DNA of 64,000 nucleotides from Magallana angulata (lineage: Eukaryota; Mollusca; Bivalvia; Ostreida; Ostreidae). The notes beneath the pieces are model-generated. The model saw nothing but the letters and a program-made list of their open reading frames with translations, was not told the DNA's origin and ran no database searches. The stretch spans positions 51,049,462-51,113,461 of the forward strand of contig NC_069111.1 of the NCBI RefSeq assembly GCF_025612915.1, read 5' to 3'. Below are positions 44,311 through 59,100 of this stretch, one piece after another. How positions within the stretch are numbered: the stretch's first letter is position 1; each line of letters opens with the position of its first letter. A program made the position numbers and the translations under genes.

Positions 44311-46332
44311 TCTGTAAAGAATGTATACTTAAATTTTTTTTTATATATTATACTAAAAACTTTAAACTACTCAAAAAATAATGTGCTAAAACATACATAG
44401 GAAAAGAATTCATCACTAACAATTTACATATAATTTTTCAACAAATTTAACAAAATACAGTACAACTCTCTAGTTCCCACATTAATTTATAAGTACATTG
44501 TAAACAGTTCAGAAATTCAATCATTTATAGGTTTAACAAGTGCCTTTTCCGAGTACATTCTTATTCTTACATTTATTGGTATCTATTAGGCATCTCTATA
44601 GATGAAGGTACAGAAAATGTAGGGTATCTTCAGGAATTAATATTTTGCATTAATACATGCATGTGTAACTTGATTACCAAATCTGATGAGGAGCCATATT
44701 GTGAAATAAATCAGGGACGTATAAACTAGTATATACGCCCCTGAATAAATACATGTACATGTATATGATAAAATTACAATTATTTTACTAAAAATTATGA
44801 ACTAAATACACCAAATATGTTTATTATGAGATACAATTTACATGGCAAGTTTTGGGTGAACAGGGACTCAGTGTAACTGTGTAAGAAAAATGATGATGTA
44901 GGAACTGGATAAGAAAACTAAGGGATAATGGCACATCATAAATATAAAATAAACAGATAAGGTGGATACAAACATGGTGGTCCTATACATGTATATATAT
45001 AGAGAGTCCAGGTAAATAGTAACAACATCTATACATGTACTATACAGATAGGCCCTGCATTGTATGACTATTGCATGAACTCTGAACTTTAGTTTTGGGG
45101 TATATCATTGAAAACAAAAAACCTTGCACATATTCTACTTGATTTAATGCTGAAATTTTATAGGTTATGAAAATGATTTTTTTTTAATTTGCAAATGAGC
45201 ATTCTCTCTTTTTAGAGCAGATATATTGCACACCCATGTAACAAATTCACAGAAACAATATCTTAAAAGCAGAACCAACTGCTGTGGTACACAGCATATA
45301 TCAAGTCATCGTTTTTTAACGATGGTGAATTCAGTCATAAAATGTGTTGCTTATTGATTAGATTTACGAAAATTAAAGTGTTAATAAGGAAGTATCTCTA
45401 ATGGAACAGTCAAGTTTAACATGTAAAAACTGGTTTTCATAAATCCTTAAAAGTTGTCAGACGTGTATTTTTCCTTAATAAACTTCTCAAAAAGATAAGT
45501 ATGTATTAATAATATTACAATGCTGTGTGTTTCATCCCTGCTAGAAAATTTGCTAAGATACATGCCAAATATGACAATGCAAAGTTGGATTAAACAATGT
45601 GATGAATCTTGATGATCGTTATAATGAGTTTTCAAAGAACCATCCCATTTTGACACAGGAATTGAATTCAGACCAGCTAAACAATGTCAAATAACAAAAT
45701 AAACCGGTAGTTGTAAATCAATGAAATAAGCTTTGAGGAAAATGAATGAATACATAATTATACCTGCATACGTACACTCATGTACCAGTACAACACATAA
45801 AGAATGCATAAAATACTCATTATACACTAAAATCCTATTACTGGCCCGACGGGGAAATTTGATCAATCGATATGTGCATATGTACAAAGTACATCACAAT
45901 ATAAGGAATATGTATACATGTACAATCAACTCTTTGGCTTTGACTCTGACCAGGACCACAAAATTACAACATGTAATAGCATGTACACCTGACATTTCTA
46001 AAAAAGAAATTGGAATGCTTTTCACAAAAATATATGAATTGGACTGATATTTGAATGACATGTACCATCTTCTGCTGCAATTCAGCTATAGAATAATCTA
46101 GTGCAACAACAAGTGCACATATACGTATATGCTTGATGATTCTCACATTAACATGCATGCTTCAAATGATTTGGACTACCATCAAGTCCATGTAGCACCT
46201 CCATTTAGGAACACTTTTGAATTGGTTCTTGCATTAACTGCTCTCTTCTCTGACTAGAAGCTGTGATGAAATTTATCTTCCGAATCTCCTGGAGAGAAAA
46301 TCGGTCATTTGTGGTCACCATGGTAGCAAGTT
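44305..46332. other. Intergenic downstream of SNX17
   Basis: AT-rich DNA that probably includes the SNX17 3' UTR at its right side. No repeat or gene was recognised. Confidence 0.55.
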
Positions 46333-49300
46333 CTAAAGGTCATCATCACCAATGGTATCAAAGGCATTGTTCTCAACAAATGTTTTGTTCTTGCCCTTTG
46401 GATTTCCCTGGGGAAAAAAATACAAACACTGCATAAAGACCTACAGGTAAATAAAATTTACAGGTAAATCATGTGTAACTGCAATTTCATACCATATAAA
46501 TATTATGATCATGAGGGAAAATTAATATCAAATTAATATCAATGAATCTTAGTAAGATAAGGATTAAGTTATAAACGTAGATAAAGCGGTTCATTTTTAT
46601 GTGCATTTCATACCTAGCAGGTACATGTATAGAGAGCATTTACATGAAGCATACATTAATGGTAATTTTATCATAACTGTTTATAAAGAAAGGATTGCTG
46701 GTTTAAATACTGTATTATGCTTTTATCAATAAATATATTTTTACATCTGCACTTTTGCCAGAGTAACCATTATCTTGTTGAACACTGCGAGGATCCAACT
46801 TTGATCTATCTTGTGGCTGCAAAGAGATAATAAAATAATAAAATATCTAGTAACTGTGGAAAACAAAGCACGAACACTATTTTTATCTATGGTACAATAA
46901 CCCATTCTTATCTGATTTAGAACAATATACTCTCTGAATTTGAGTTGTCACCTTTTTAATTTTTTTGCCCTGTTTTTTCATTATCAGCTCATCCACCATG
47001 GACTGGAGGCACATACTCATCAGAATGGCCTGTAAATGCAAGAACATTCAAGCATAAGTTATAACACAACATATTGGTGAATTTTTCAAGCAAAATAATT
47101 TTACAGCCAGTGGATAAAAGAAATTTCAAAATTCAGTTTAAATAAATAAAGTTATTGATAAAGTTCTGTCAAAAAATCCACTGAATATGATATCCATTAT
47201 GATCCAATAATTATAAATACAAATATTTTCATTATACTTTAATATCCCCTACCTGGTCTGTTGTTATGGTGATCCATTTCAGTGTATCTTTGGCCATTAA
47301 ATATTCGAAGGACAACTCCAGCTTGGCCTTGCTGAGCTGTCCCCCTATCCCGATCTCGCCGTTAGATTCAGACATCTACAAAGCCATAAGTGAGGGTTCA
47401 ATTTCAATTTTTAGCATTGAATACATGTATTAAATTTCTAAATTATCTAACACCACACTGTAATTTTCAGTAATTCAATCCATTTGTAATCAATGTTTTC
47501 ATATCATTTTTATTTCAAAAATTGGTTTGTTTTTTTTTCAAATCAGTAACAAGGACTCATAAAATCCTATCATTCATGCTCAATATCATAAAATTATCAC
47601 TGATATTTATGATGCTATTATGACATAACTTTATGGAGGTTTAAGTGACAATGAGATTTAAATTGTACCCAGAGGGTGGGTCACTTACAGACGTTGTGAT
47701 TCTCCAACATCTCATCCTGGTGATCTTGAAGCTTCCTTCTTTCATTGTGCTCTGTTTAAAATAACCCTCTCACAGTTAGCTTCTGTTAAGGTTACAAATG
47801 TTCATCAATGTGTAAGCCCAAAAATAATGTTACATACTCAAATAGACTTACTGAATCTGTCTGTATTCTGAAGTTGAGTTCTCGGTGCCCAGCGGCGACA
47901 AACACTCGGGAGTGAGGGTGAGGGTAGTCCGTGACACAGGGTTTGAACTGAATGTATCCATAGTACTTCATGGTCCGAGCCAGACGCAGGTACTGAAACA
48001 AAAATACACACTCTGACAAACTGTAATCATTTCTATTGGTTACACTCAAAGAAAAGATATTGAAATACGTATGCATTGCTGACATAATATTTGTATGCAT
48101 TCATTTTTTACCCATATACATGTACATCTGAACGATCATAAAAATTTCTTAATTTCAACTTAGGAACACAACATTTTATTTGCAATATTAAATGTACAGT
48201 ACAATAAATCAATGTAAATAATGCAATAAGAACCAGTTTTTAACTCTTCTTCATTTAACTACATGTAACATCAAGAATCTTTCCCTCGCGGCCTCATGCA
48301 TGCTCTTGGGCACAAAAGATAGTAAGAATCTTCACCACAGAATAAAACATCATATTTTCAATATTATTATTATAAAATGATACTTTACCTCCCGCTTGGA
48401 GCCCCTCTGCTGGAGAGTTGCTAGGTGACGGAGCTGTTCCTTTGTACCCAGGGTCCACTGCCTTTCAATGTCACTTACTGCCTGTAAACACGAAAAAGAA
48501 TGCAACAATTTAATCAAATGTTAAATATTATCAATATAAACAACATCATCATGAACATTCACAGAAACCATGACAAAATGTTTGGTACCTTATATATAAA
48601 TATATGTGAATTTTACTGACAACAAAATGAGATACTGTACCTGAACATACAGGAGATTCATGGCGATCTTGTTATCCAGCAAGTCATCTTCATACGTCAG
48701 GTCCCAGATACTGAGAGAAAACAGAAACCATAACACAAGGACACATGGCCACCTTTAAAATTTCTTCTTTGCCATATCCCAATCAATGCAAATGTGGCAG
48801 ACAAGATTTTGATGAAAATTTTGACCATCTTAAAAATTTCTATAATCTATATTTTGTTTGCACTTAAAATTTAATATATGAAGGCTTGGATCTCACTTTA
48901 AAAGAAAGCTTTTTACCTGACTACCAACCCAAAATTTAATCACAGATTTGTGAGAGGGAAAGCAAATATAGTTTTTTATTATACACGTATTTATATGTAA
49001 ATGATTTTCATTATGATTATCTTGTTCAACACACATTTTGACCATTAATACATCATACATTGTATAGAAGGAAGAAATGATCAGTCTTCCTCCATCAAAT
49101 TAATCCATCATGCTTGCTCATTAATGAAACTAACAGTCACACAAAGCAACAGATTAGTTAATTTGATTAAACATAGATAATTGACCATTTGTGGAGTGGT
49201 GCAAATAATCCTCCAATGAATTTGTTCATCCTACTATTCAGCTGGGTTAATATATTTTTAAGTTTAATTACAATCCATGTGTCACCTACTTCAATTAAGT

Positions 49301-52300
49301 GTTCTATCATTTATGCATGTACTTATTAACGACACATTATGAACCCACTGGCAGTAATTTTCCGATATATGTACATGTTTTAACAATCTGCTTAAAATAA
49401 GAACTCTATGGCAGCGCAAAGCGCAGAGAGGTTTAACAATGACCACTGGTGATAAATTCACAATGTCAGAATGAAACTTCTTTTCACCAACCGCTTTTTT
49501 CGTATGTGACATTGTGACACCATTCTCAAACAATGCTACCCCCCGAGTCAACTTTGCAAAGATTATCGTGATTGGTTGATAAATTTATCTTTCATGCAAG
49601 TAAGAAAGTTCAAAATGACATCAAAGAAGATGAACTTCAGTGGGTCACTGTCAGTTGTAGATATCTGTATTTTAATTTAATTGACATTTTCAGTTATCAG
49701 TATTGATGAATGTGATAAGCTGGAGACGATACCTCTTGCGTAGGACTATTCTGTGGGTGCCCACATTACTGGCATACTTCAGAGAAATGTACGGGGATTC
49801 AAACTCCTGAAGTTTCCTCACAACTGTGTAAGAAGAAAAGGTTAAAAGATACTTCAGTAAATCTGCAATACATCATATACTTGAACATGTATTTAGAAAT
49901 CATACATTAAAGGTGTTCATAGCTGACTGGATACAGAATACTGTAGATTCCTAAAGCATATCTTGCAGATTTTAAAATCTCCTTTTTTATTTTTTGATAA
50001 ATGAAACTATGATAAAAATTTGACATTCATAATTATAAATTCTCCTAATTTGATGTAAAACTGTTGAATCGCAAAATTGAGTAGATGTGTCAAATAAGGA
50101 ATCTACAGTACTTCAATGACAACAAAGTGTAAAGCTAATAATTTACCACTGACAAAATGACATAAATGTTATACATTTTGGCATTTGCTGAGTATTCTTT
50201 TTAGTTTTTTTTTTGTTTTTTGGGTTTTTTTGATAAAAGAAGAAAAAGTACAATCCTAAATGTCATGCATGTAAATAGGTACATTTCGAAATGTACTAAA
50301 TTAAGTCTATGATAAAATATTCAAAAATCAAATTCCTCCAAATACAATATGTTTACAGTATATAGTAATTTGTTCTAATACTTACTAGAATTATCTCCTC
50401 CATCCTCCTTCTGAACCAGAAACAAACCAAAATAGTACACAAATTCATCTGGCAGTTCTATCTGTGAAGCAACAGCCTGAAAAAGACAAAGACACATTAT
50501 GTTTTATATACTACTACTACCACAGGTTGTACTAAATTCAATCACACAGTTTATCTGGCAATCTCTCTGCCAAATACAACTGATAACGCATGTCAGTCAT
50601 TCTCAGAATTGCTACTCCATTGCACTGGTTATGCTGTTGAAAAATTAAGTTTGCCAGATTGCTTTAATAATATAATGGTAGTTTTCCAAAAGAACATCAT
50701 CTATGATTCTTTTACTGAAGATTATTCCCACATACCTGTTGTTTTTACTAATCTAGCTCAGATTCATTGCATGGGGGTTAAACTGATGTTAATCTTATTA
50801 AAAGCGGTATTCATTCAAGCAATAAATAGTAAAACAAATTAACTAATTCTATATCAATTTCAAATCATAAAGAAGTTTATCATAAAAACCTTGAAAAGCA
50901 AGGACATTTTCTTTTTTATAAAACTGCAAAAAAATTGAGTGTACAGCATGAATAAAAATTGAGGCAAATTTGCTTATCGACACCGGAACATATCAAAGTC
51001 TTTAAATGATACCGTATATACCCGGTATATATATTTGGTAAATTTAGCAAGATCTAATTTTCGCTTTTTTCGTGATCTCTTTTAAATTGCAAATAAATGA
51101 ATACGCAGAAATTATATCCTGTATCATTTTCTATAACATAAAACTTTTTAAATCGCAAAAAATGACTGAAGCAAATTTAAAATGTTACTGATTTTCCCCT
51201 ATTTCGCAAATTTTGTGACACGTGAAAAAAATGGGTATATGGTAATTACTTTAATTTGAGAAAAATATAGTAAGTTGCCTCTTAGCTCAATTTCTATCAA
51301 AGGTAAGTTTTGGTAACGCTTTTTGTTGCTAACATTGCGACAGGTTTTTATCAATCTTTGATTAAAAAAATATAGATGATATATTAGGGTAGTATTATAT
51401 AAAAAATCTCTGTTTTTTATTTTTTCCTTTCCTGACTTCAGAAAAATGAACATTCATTCTCATAAACCCATATAAGCGACATATGGAAAGCACTGTGACA
51501 TCAATAATTCAGGTGCTAAAATATTTAATATTAATGCCTATCAAAAATACACTGCAATTTATTGTATATAAATTGGATATAAACCCCTAAAATCAATAAC
51601 TGCAATATATACATAATTTAAACCTGTTAAGTACTTCAAAAAATAATGATTTAAACTTGAGTGACAGTGATATTTCAAAATGAAGTCATAAATTGAGAAT
51701 GGCTGTTTACAACACAACTCTGTAAACAGTTCAGACTGTTCTATCTGATTTCAAATCCTGAAATAGAAACTAATACTCTCAAAATAGTGGTACAATGTAC
51801 TAGTACTATACAACCCCATCACATAATTCAGTCTGTGAGTCCAAAGTCTAAATAAGACAGTAGTATTCTCTGGCTCAACCTATCTACCAAAAGGCATGAG
51901 AATAATGCCCTACACTGGAAGTTTTAATGGATAAAACAGAGTCGATTTACTCCTCAAACAAAAATAACAACTTAAATAATTCCTTCTTATCACTTTTTAT
52001 TTTGACATTTTGGCCCAAGAATCTACATGTACAGATATGGTAATTTTTTTGGCCATGCACATTTACAAACCTACTGTTAGTATGTATATCTTATGAAACT
52101 GATTTAAAGTTGTAAACCATTTAACTTAGTGTGAGATATTCCTTCCTCCTTTGATTAAAGAATCTGAATTCATGCCATGATAGATGGGAAAGTATCCTAT
52201 TTAATAAGGATTACCTCTAAAACATCTTCTGTTTGGTCTGTTGACATTATTTTGATCGTGATTTTGTGGCCGTTCATCAGGTACACATCCAGGGATGTAG

Positions 52301-55300
52301 CCTCTGAGGCCTCTTTTTGCGTCTCCTGCAGAAGTCAAGAACAATGGATAAATAACTTTAAAGACACATGTATCACAAACGGCATTTAAAATATTATGGT
52401 AAGACTAGGGTTTATTGCAGTTCTAAAATTTTGAATACCATCTTCTATAAATTTAAAGCTATAGCATGTTTCCTAACATAGTCATAATTACAGGATTTCT
52501 ATAGCAAGTACTGGCCATTTATTTACAAGTACCGGTGGTATCAACCATATTTGAGGTAATTATAAAGATATGCCACTAATGGGGAAATATGACCATAGTT
52601 TGTCAGTATGAACAACTCATTGTTAATGATTTCACTTAATCTACGAAGCTCTCTAGCAAGTTTCAGACATAGAGAGAATAGGAGCAGAAAACCAGGTCAG
52701 CGGACAGACAGACAGACTACAAGCTAGTGAAATGGGAAGGAAACCAATCGTCTTGATACTGTATGAGTTATTTCCAAATTGAGATTACATATATTTCATC
52801 CATTACTTATAAGGATTCAAAACAAGCTTATGAGTGTGTTTAATGTAATTAATGGTACATGTATTTGTGGTGGTGGTAAAGGAAGTTTTTCAAATCCAGC
52901 TGCATAATGGGATTTCCACTTGTAATCTATTACAAATGAAAAACCAGGAAAAACCCTTTATCTCATTAATATCTTTATACAACATCTCTTTAAAATCTGA
53001 TTGAGACATCACAAAGATGTTATGGGCTTGGCCTGCCTATGTCATGTATATTGGAAATCCGTACTTAATATTTACACTTCCTCAATTGCATGCTTCTCAC
53101 AAATCGGAACAGTGCCCTTATCAGCAGTACATGTATTACCATAATTATACATTTTAAAAGCATCAATATTCTTTTTGTGTCATAAAAGTTAGGAAGGTAA
53201 ATTAAGCATTGGGTTTAACTGTGATCATATATGACGTCTGTGGGAAATGGTGGATTAGTCATTTTTGTTTGATCTAAAATTGTGTCTTGCATTTCCATCA
53301 ACTTTTATCTTATGTTCATAATTCTATGTTCATAAAATTCTCATGTCACAATATCAAAACATGGAATTTGAAAAACTGTTCTTAAATTCACATGATTGCA
53401 CAATTTATTTAGTCAGGGATGGGAAAAATTATAACAGACCAGACTGGGATTTAAACCCAGCCCCTCTGAATCTCTAGTCAGGTGCTCTAAAAACTGAGCT
53501 ATTAGGTGTCGGTGGTTGACTGGTCAGACAGTCACAGATTTAATAACAATTACAATGAAATAATAAATATACACTGTACCTGTTGAGCTTTCAGGAAAAA
53601 TCCATTAAATGTGTCAGAATTTGAAATCTGAGGATCCTGGCTCACTACAAGGTAAAACAAATACAGCTCAAATACCTAATAATAAATGTTACTGATATTT
53701 AATGTTTTGTTCTATTATGGTATTTACATAATACTTGTAATTCTGAACAATGTCATATAAGTTAATTCTGTTATAATTTTCTTTCCATCAATTCATATTA
53801 AAATATATGATAATTCTTGCTCTAAGCATGCATTTCTGATAAGTTAATAAACTATCTTCAGTTGGTAATTTTCCAAAATTTATTGACTGTGTTCACAGCT
53901 GGGGTAGATACAAATTATAATACAGGTGTATCTAATTCATTCATAGAGATCTTACTCACCCATTTGAATAAACCTCTCCAACAGTTGTCGCCGCTCGTCA
54001 ACTTTGGCCGGCGTCAATGATAGAAATTTTTTGGGAGGGAATGGTGGCATTGATAGTCCACCAAATTCCTTTTTGAGCTGATTAAAAAAAAGTTTTTGAA
54101 AATAGTGCTGTCCTCCTGAGTACTCTGAAACTCTGAATTTGCTGTATCTAGAAATGCTCAGACTGAAATGTTAATGACAAATTTACACACCTGTTCATGA
54201 AATTGGTGCAGCGCACTGTACCGGACACTGCAGTGAAACACTCCATTGATGTGAATGTTGAAGCTCTGTAAAGTAAATAAGAAAGCAAATGAACTAAATT
54301 GTTATCATAATAAATCAATATTTCCTAAGAATCTTCACTTAAATCCTCATTGATTAATAATCAAACCCTGTCCGTAAGATTCTTGTATCAAGATCAGTTA
54401 ACAGTTATAAATCACTGTAAATTAATAAATAATTACCAGTATTTAAATAATTTTACATTTGTATAGTTGTGGTCCAGTGATTTATCTCAAAACTGTCAAT
54501 CTTAGGGGTGCTCTCAAAGATACTTAAAAAAGTTGTTCTATGCTCCAAATTCAATTTGATAGAAAAACTGATAAGGAAGTAATAATATAAACAATGTCAA
54601 ATTAGATATCAAAATATCATTAATTAGAAAACACCGTAAATTTTAGATTTTGTTAAATAGGAAGGGGTATTAGTGGCTGAGGGATAACATTTCATACTAT
54701 TTAATTTTGTGCAATTAATGTAATTGAATAATTTAATGAAAAGAAGAGTAAAGGCCCAAGGGTCTATATTTTGACGGTGAGGGAATGGAGGAAGGGGGGG
54801 GGGGGCGGTTCTGTCCTCAAGCTCCTGTGGAATTTACCAATTTATTTTTATCAAATTTAACTGTTTTTGCAAAAAGTACAAGATAAATTGATAATTATGG
54901 GATTAAAATTCAGTCATATAAAAGAAAAATAAAATGTTTATGATTTTTTAGAGTTTATTAATGTCTAATGAGCAATCTGATTTCAATAGCATATTAAAAT
55001 CTGATTTTACAACTGGCTAAATACAAATTACTCAACATTATTAATATCATAATACCAGTATAAAGTATGATCTATTATGTTTGGATTGCGTTATATCAAT
55101 ACATGTATTATAACTGGATGAGAGAAAAATGATCAACCAATCAAAACCTCTCCTCCTAAATCTCTGGCAGGTGCTCTAGTACCAACTTATCAAGCTACTT
55201 AGTGCAAGCAATGGAAATTGGTCTGTCCTATTTCTCCAAAATAAATGACCTTTGCCCTCAAAGACCAAATTCCCGTTTCCTTCCCTTTTCAGATCCAGAG

Positions 55301-55817
55301 GTGCATGATCACAACATGGAATGTATTGAAAGAAACATTGATGGGACAGACTATGGTTTAAATCCTGGCCCCCAGAATTCTCTATAGTCTTGTGCTCTAC
55401 CAACTGATCTCCCTAGAGCCTGCGATCAAAACTGTCTACCCATCCTAACATTTTAAAACAACTATCTTTAAAGCAAAAAAAAAAATCACCTGGATTTAGT
55501 AAATTATAGTTAAAGATGAAAGCTACTTTTACAATCAACAGTCTGATCAAGCACATTTCAACACAAGACATATTGATTTCATCGTTGTAGACATGGTGTC
55601 ACATCACTTACTAAAACACGATAACAGCAATTATCTTCCCAAGGTCTTAAAATATTCAAGTAGAGCCCATACAGACATATGTCATAATGATCCGCAAGAT
55701 ATGTATATGTCATTTGACTTGTACCATCTCACTGTTCAAAGATATAATGTCATTTACCGTGTAAGATGATCCAGTTTCGTCTTTTAAATCTTGTGTATCT
55801 GGTATTGAAAAATGCAT
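46333..55817 (-). CDS. SNX17: Sorting nexin 17
   Basis: Fifteen exons on the minus strand: 55758-55817, 54191-54265, 53960-54077, 53580-53644, 52215-52325, 50386-50476, 49733-49823, 48641-48710, 48389-48481, 47852-47992, 47689-47751, 47253-47375, 46952-47029, 46745-46816 and 46333-46407. They join in frame to 441 residues (human 470). SNX17 sits on early endosomes, binds PtdIns3P through its PX domain and NPxY/NxxY cargo such as LRP1 and integrins through a FERM-like module, returning them to the surface. Evidence: start MHFSIPDTQ; PX residues with Arg35 in CSVRYS and PPFPPKKFLSL near 56-66; FERM part with RKLQEFESPYISL, YEDDLLDNKIAMNLLYVQ and SFKITRMRCWRITTS; C-terminal FDTIGDDDL. It is shorter than the human protein mainly in the variable region before the C terminus. 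Introns carry a MITE (51 kb) and a SINE (53.5 kb). Confidence 0.96.
51010..51244. mobile_element. TACCGTATATA MITE, copy 2 (SNX17 intron)
   Basis: TACCGTATATACCC at the left and GGGTATATGGTA at the right, with inner blocks shared with the copies in ALDH8A1 and SMNDC1. Confidence 0.68.
53430..53530 (-). mobile_element. tRNA-derived SINE
   Basis: On the minus strand, TAGCTCAGTTTTTAGAGCAC (A-box) is followed by GGGTTTAAATCCCAG (B-box). The anticodon region is not tRNA-like. It lies in a SNX17 intron. Confidence 0.6.
54755..54830. other. Poly-G tract in SNX17 intron 1
   Basis: GGAGGAAGGGGGGGGGGGGC within AT-rich intron DNA. It is low complexity and may be hard to sequence. Nothing else was recognised nearby. 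Confidence 0.4.
55137..55205 (-). mobile_element. Degenerate tRNA-derived SINE head
   Basis: On the minus strand, TAGCTTGATAAGTTGGTACT then AGAGCACCTGCCAGAG resembles the SINEs at 53.5 and 55.4 kb. The B-box is not preserved. Confidence 0.45.
55325..55425 (-). mobile_element. tRNA-derived SINE
   Basis: On the minus strand, AGATCAGTTGGTAGAGCACA (A-box) then CCAGGATTTAAACCATAG (B-box-like). It lies in SNX17 intron 1. Confidence 0.58.
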
Positions 55818-56130
55818 CTTCGTTTGGTAGTTAGTGCGCACCTAACAAAACACATTTCCCATCGCAATGTTTTCGTAATAAATCTCCCACCCACTTACAC
55901 TTCCGCCATTTTGAAAAAAAAATTGACATATCACGTGATCTAATGCGATTTTTCGATTAAAAAAATAAATCTAAAAATTATTATTGGTCCTACATGCATT
56001 CATTGTTTATTTTTATTTATTTTAAAAAGACCAATGATTAAAGTTAATCAAAAATAATAACATTAGAATTCCGGGAATGATCCAACTTTGATTTGGTTCT
56101 TAATAATTTTCTATTTCCTTTGAAACAAAA
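55818..56130. promoter_or_regulatory. Bidirectional SNX17/SMNDC1 promoter
   Basis: Only 313 bases separate the two divergent ATGs. There is no TATA box. CCGCCATTTTG at 55,912-55,922 is a YY1-type site, and TCACGTGA at 55,931-55,938 is a palindromic E-box of the kind bound by USF or TFEB/MITF factors. Both sites are inferred from motif only. Confidence 0.72.
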
Positions 56131-59100
56131 ATGGCTGACGAACTTCAAGAAAATTTAGCAACATATAAATTACAGTTACAGCAGGTAAAAACAGATTAAT
56201 AGATAATGTGGTTAAATGATTACGAATACTCTCTGTGCCAATGACCGTGTAGAATTGGATTGGATTGAATATAACTCGGATTTGGCAGAGATCTTTGTTA
56301 AAAGATATGGGGTCATTGGCCAAATATCAACACAAGGTTAGCTTTTGAAAAAGCGGAGGGAGTCAGCCAGTGGAATGTTAATCTTTAGGTCAGAGGTGAA
56401 CACGTTATTTATTTAAATACAAGAAAGAATTTTTTTTTGGCCTTAGTACCCCTGATTCAACTTTCATTTTCACTGATCAGGTCCAGTACAATCACTACCC
56501 GGTAGATTTAGCTACGTAGCTTGATTTACCTACATAGCTTTATTCACCTACCAGAAGTAGGTTTATTTAGCTACCTTACAATTTCGCATTTTATGTAAAA
56601 CAGACTAAAAGTTGCAAGGAACTAACAATCTATATTTGTACTGTGTAGTTTTATAAAAGCAACCCAGAGCAAAAATAGTTAAAACATCGCTGCGTTTGAG
56701 CAGTTTTAAAAAACACATGCATTTCTATTGTTTGATTAACTGTATGATACCTAGTAAGTGATGAGGCATGGATAAGTGTGATTACTTCATATTGTGCTGA
56801 ATTATTACCAATCAATCATCATGTTAACCAGAACTGTTCTTCGTTGTTGTTCCATTTAGAAAATAGCTGTTTGGTAAAACATAAACAGTTATACATAGCC
56901 CTAAAACTTTTAAAACTTTGACTGCATTTGCGCAAAAAGAGCAGCAGTTTTAAGAGTGATTTTTTTATGAATTGTTTTCAGATCAGTTGAAAGTTGAAAA
57001 TTACTGCTGCACTTTAGTGCAACTTTAGTTCAAATGCCCATTTAAGACAAAAGTATGATTGAGTAGCTAAATAAACCTACTTCAGGTAGGTAAATAAAGC
57101 TATGTAGGTAAATCAAGCTACGTAGCTAAATCTAGTGATTGTACTGGACCTGCTGATTTTTTAATATATACACGTACTTGTTACCATTAATTCTCTTGCT
57201 GCACTCGGTATCACTGAGGTATATGATAGAGGAATTTCACAATATTTATAACATTAGTTTCTGAAAATATTTCCGTATTGATAGATTTTTTTACTTAATG
57301 ATTTAACTACTGCAATATCATACAACCGGATCATAATATGAGTTTCTCTGACTCTAACTTTATATCATGACATGTATGGGAGTCATAGCAAATGCCATAT
57401 TAAAAAGTGGGAATTCAGTGACACCAGTTGGTGTCGTGACTTAGCCCACTTTTTACAACCTTATCCTCAAGCAGTTGGTTAAAATACGACTCTTTTATAT
57501 TGTATCTAATATCGTCAATGTGATGCATTCTTCTATGAAATGGCCTTAACAACAACATTTGAACCATAACTTTGAATTAGGTGGAATCTCCACACATGTC
57601 ACAATATAAAAGTGGAGTTTAGAGTCAGAGGAATCTCAGATTACTTTGTTGACTGCACATGTAGGTGAGGAGATGGTGTATATACAATTTATGATTGCTC
57701 ACCCACTTAGGTGCTTCTCTTTATAAAGTTCATCTTTATAAACAGTAACTGTGCATGCTGTTATAGATTGAAACCACATAGATTACTCTCTATATCACAT
57801 AGTCCCTCATCAAAAAAACCTCAGCTCCCATGATCCTATCTGCCTGGGAGAGATCTATATGAGGGTTTGTGTGGTTAGTCTTCTAATATACAGATGCCCG
57901 ACTTATATATACTAGATATACGGAGGGGTATCTTGCTGAAAGGGGATCATTTTTCTTTATGGTTTACAATTTTTTGCAAATGAGAATTTCTTGAAGTTTA
58001 TTAAATACTTTAATAAAGTCCTATTTACATATGAAAATTCACACAAGAAGTGCTTTGTGATGCAATTTTATTTTACAAAATCAGGAATATTTAGATGTCC
58101 CATACAAAATAGACTGCTCTGACTTAAAGAATTGTTTCTAGTCTTACAATTAACAAAATTTTCTATTAAAAGTAGGGTTTTTTAATATAATTAAAAAAAA
58201 ATTTTAAATGAAAAAAAATCAGAGTTTGAGTTTGTTGATTTGACATCATTAGACCATGCAAGTAAAAAAATCCTGTGAATTGTTTTATACTGTTAGTTAC
58301 ACGAATTTTATCTTAAACAGTTATACTTAATGATATATTGGAACGTTACCATTAGGCCTTTGTGCAGGACAGAATTTGAAATGTATGCAAGTAGTATGAC
58401 ATATAATATGCATGATGTATGATGGTGTAGTATCTTACAATATAAAATTCATGGGATTTTACTTTTAATCTGTACATGTACCTATCATGTCAGTAGACCA
58501 TGAATGAGTGCTTCAATTTTGCATATTACATGTACTGGAGAATATCATATCACCATTTTGCAGGACATAATTTGAAATTATAAGAGGAGTTTTAGACTGT
58601 ATTTTATTGTGTTTACAAAATATATGAGATATTTCTACAGGTTTATTTTTGTAGGTGGAGGCATCACTGACAACAGACCCGGATAATGAGGATCTCAATA
58701 AGCTTAAAAAAGATCTCCAGGTGAGTCAATGGTGGAACACACCTGTTCTCACTCAAGGTGTTAGTGGGTGGGGTTGGGTATTACCTTATAATATATTGTA
58801 TCCATCAGAAAAAATAGATGATTGTCTGAAGTATGTCTGAATGTAATACAAGTTTACAAGTATTATCAAGCATTTCAATTTTTTCATCGATATGTGCATA
58901 GACAGTTTCTAGACACAGTTTCATGAAAATTGTTACTTCTTTTCATTTTTGTTTTGAGCAGTGGCAAATATTAACAATTTATTTTTTTTTTTAAATAAAA
59001 TTTTAAGTCATTTAAAAGAAAATAAAACTGATTAAATCAAATGTTAATTAATATTCATATAATTTGAAATTCCAGACCTGAGATCAGATTTAATTAAAGA

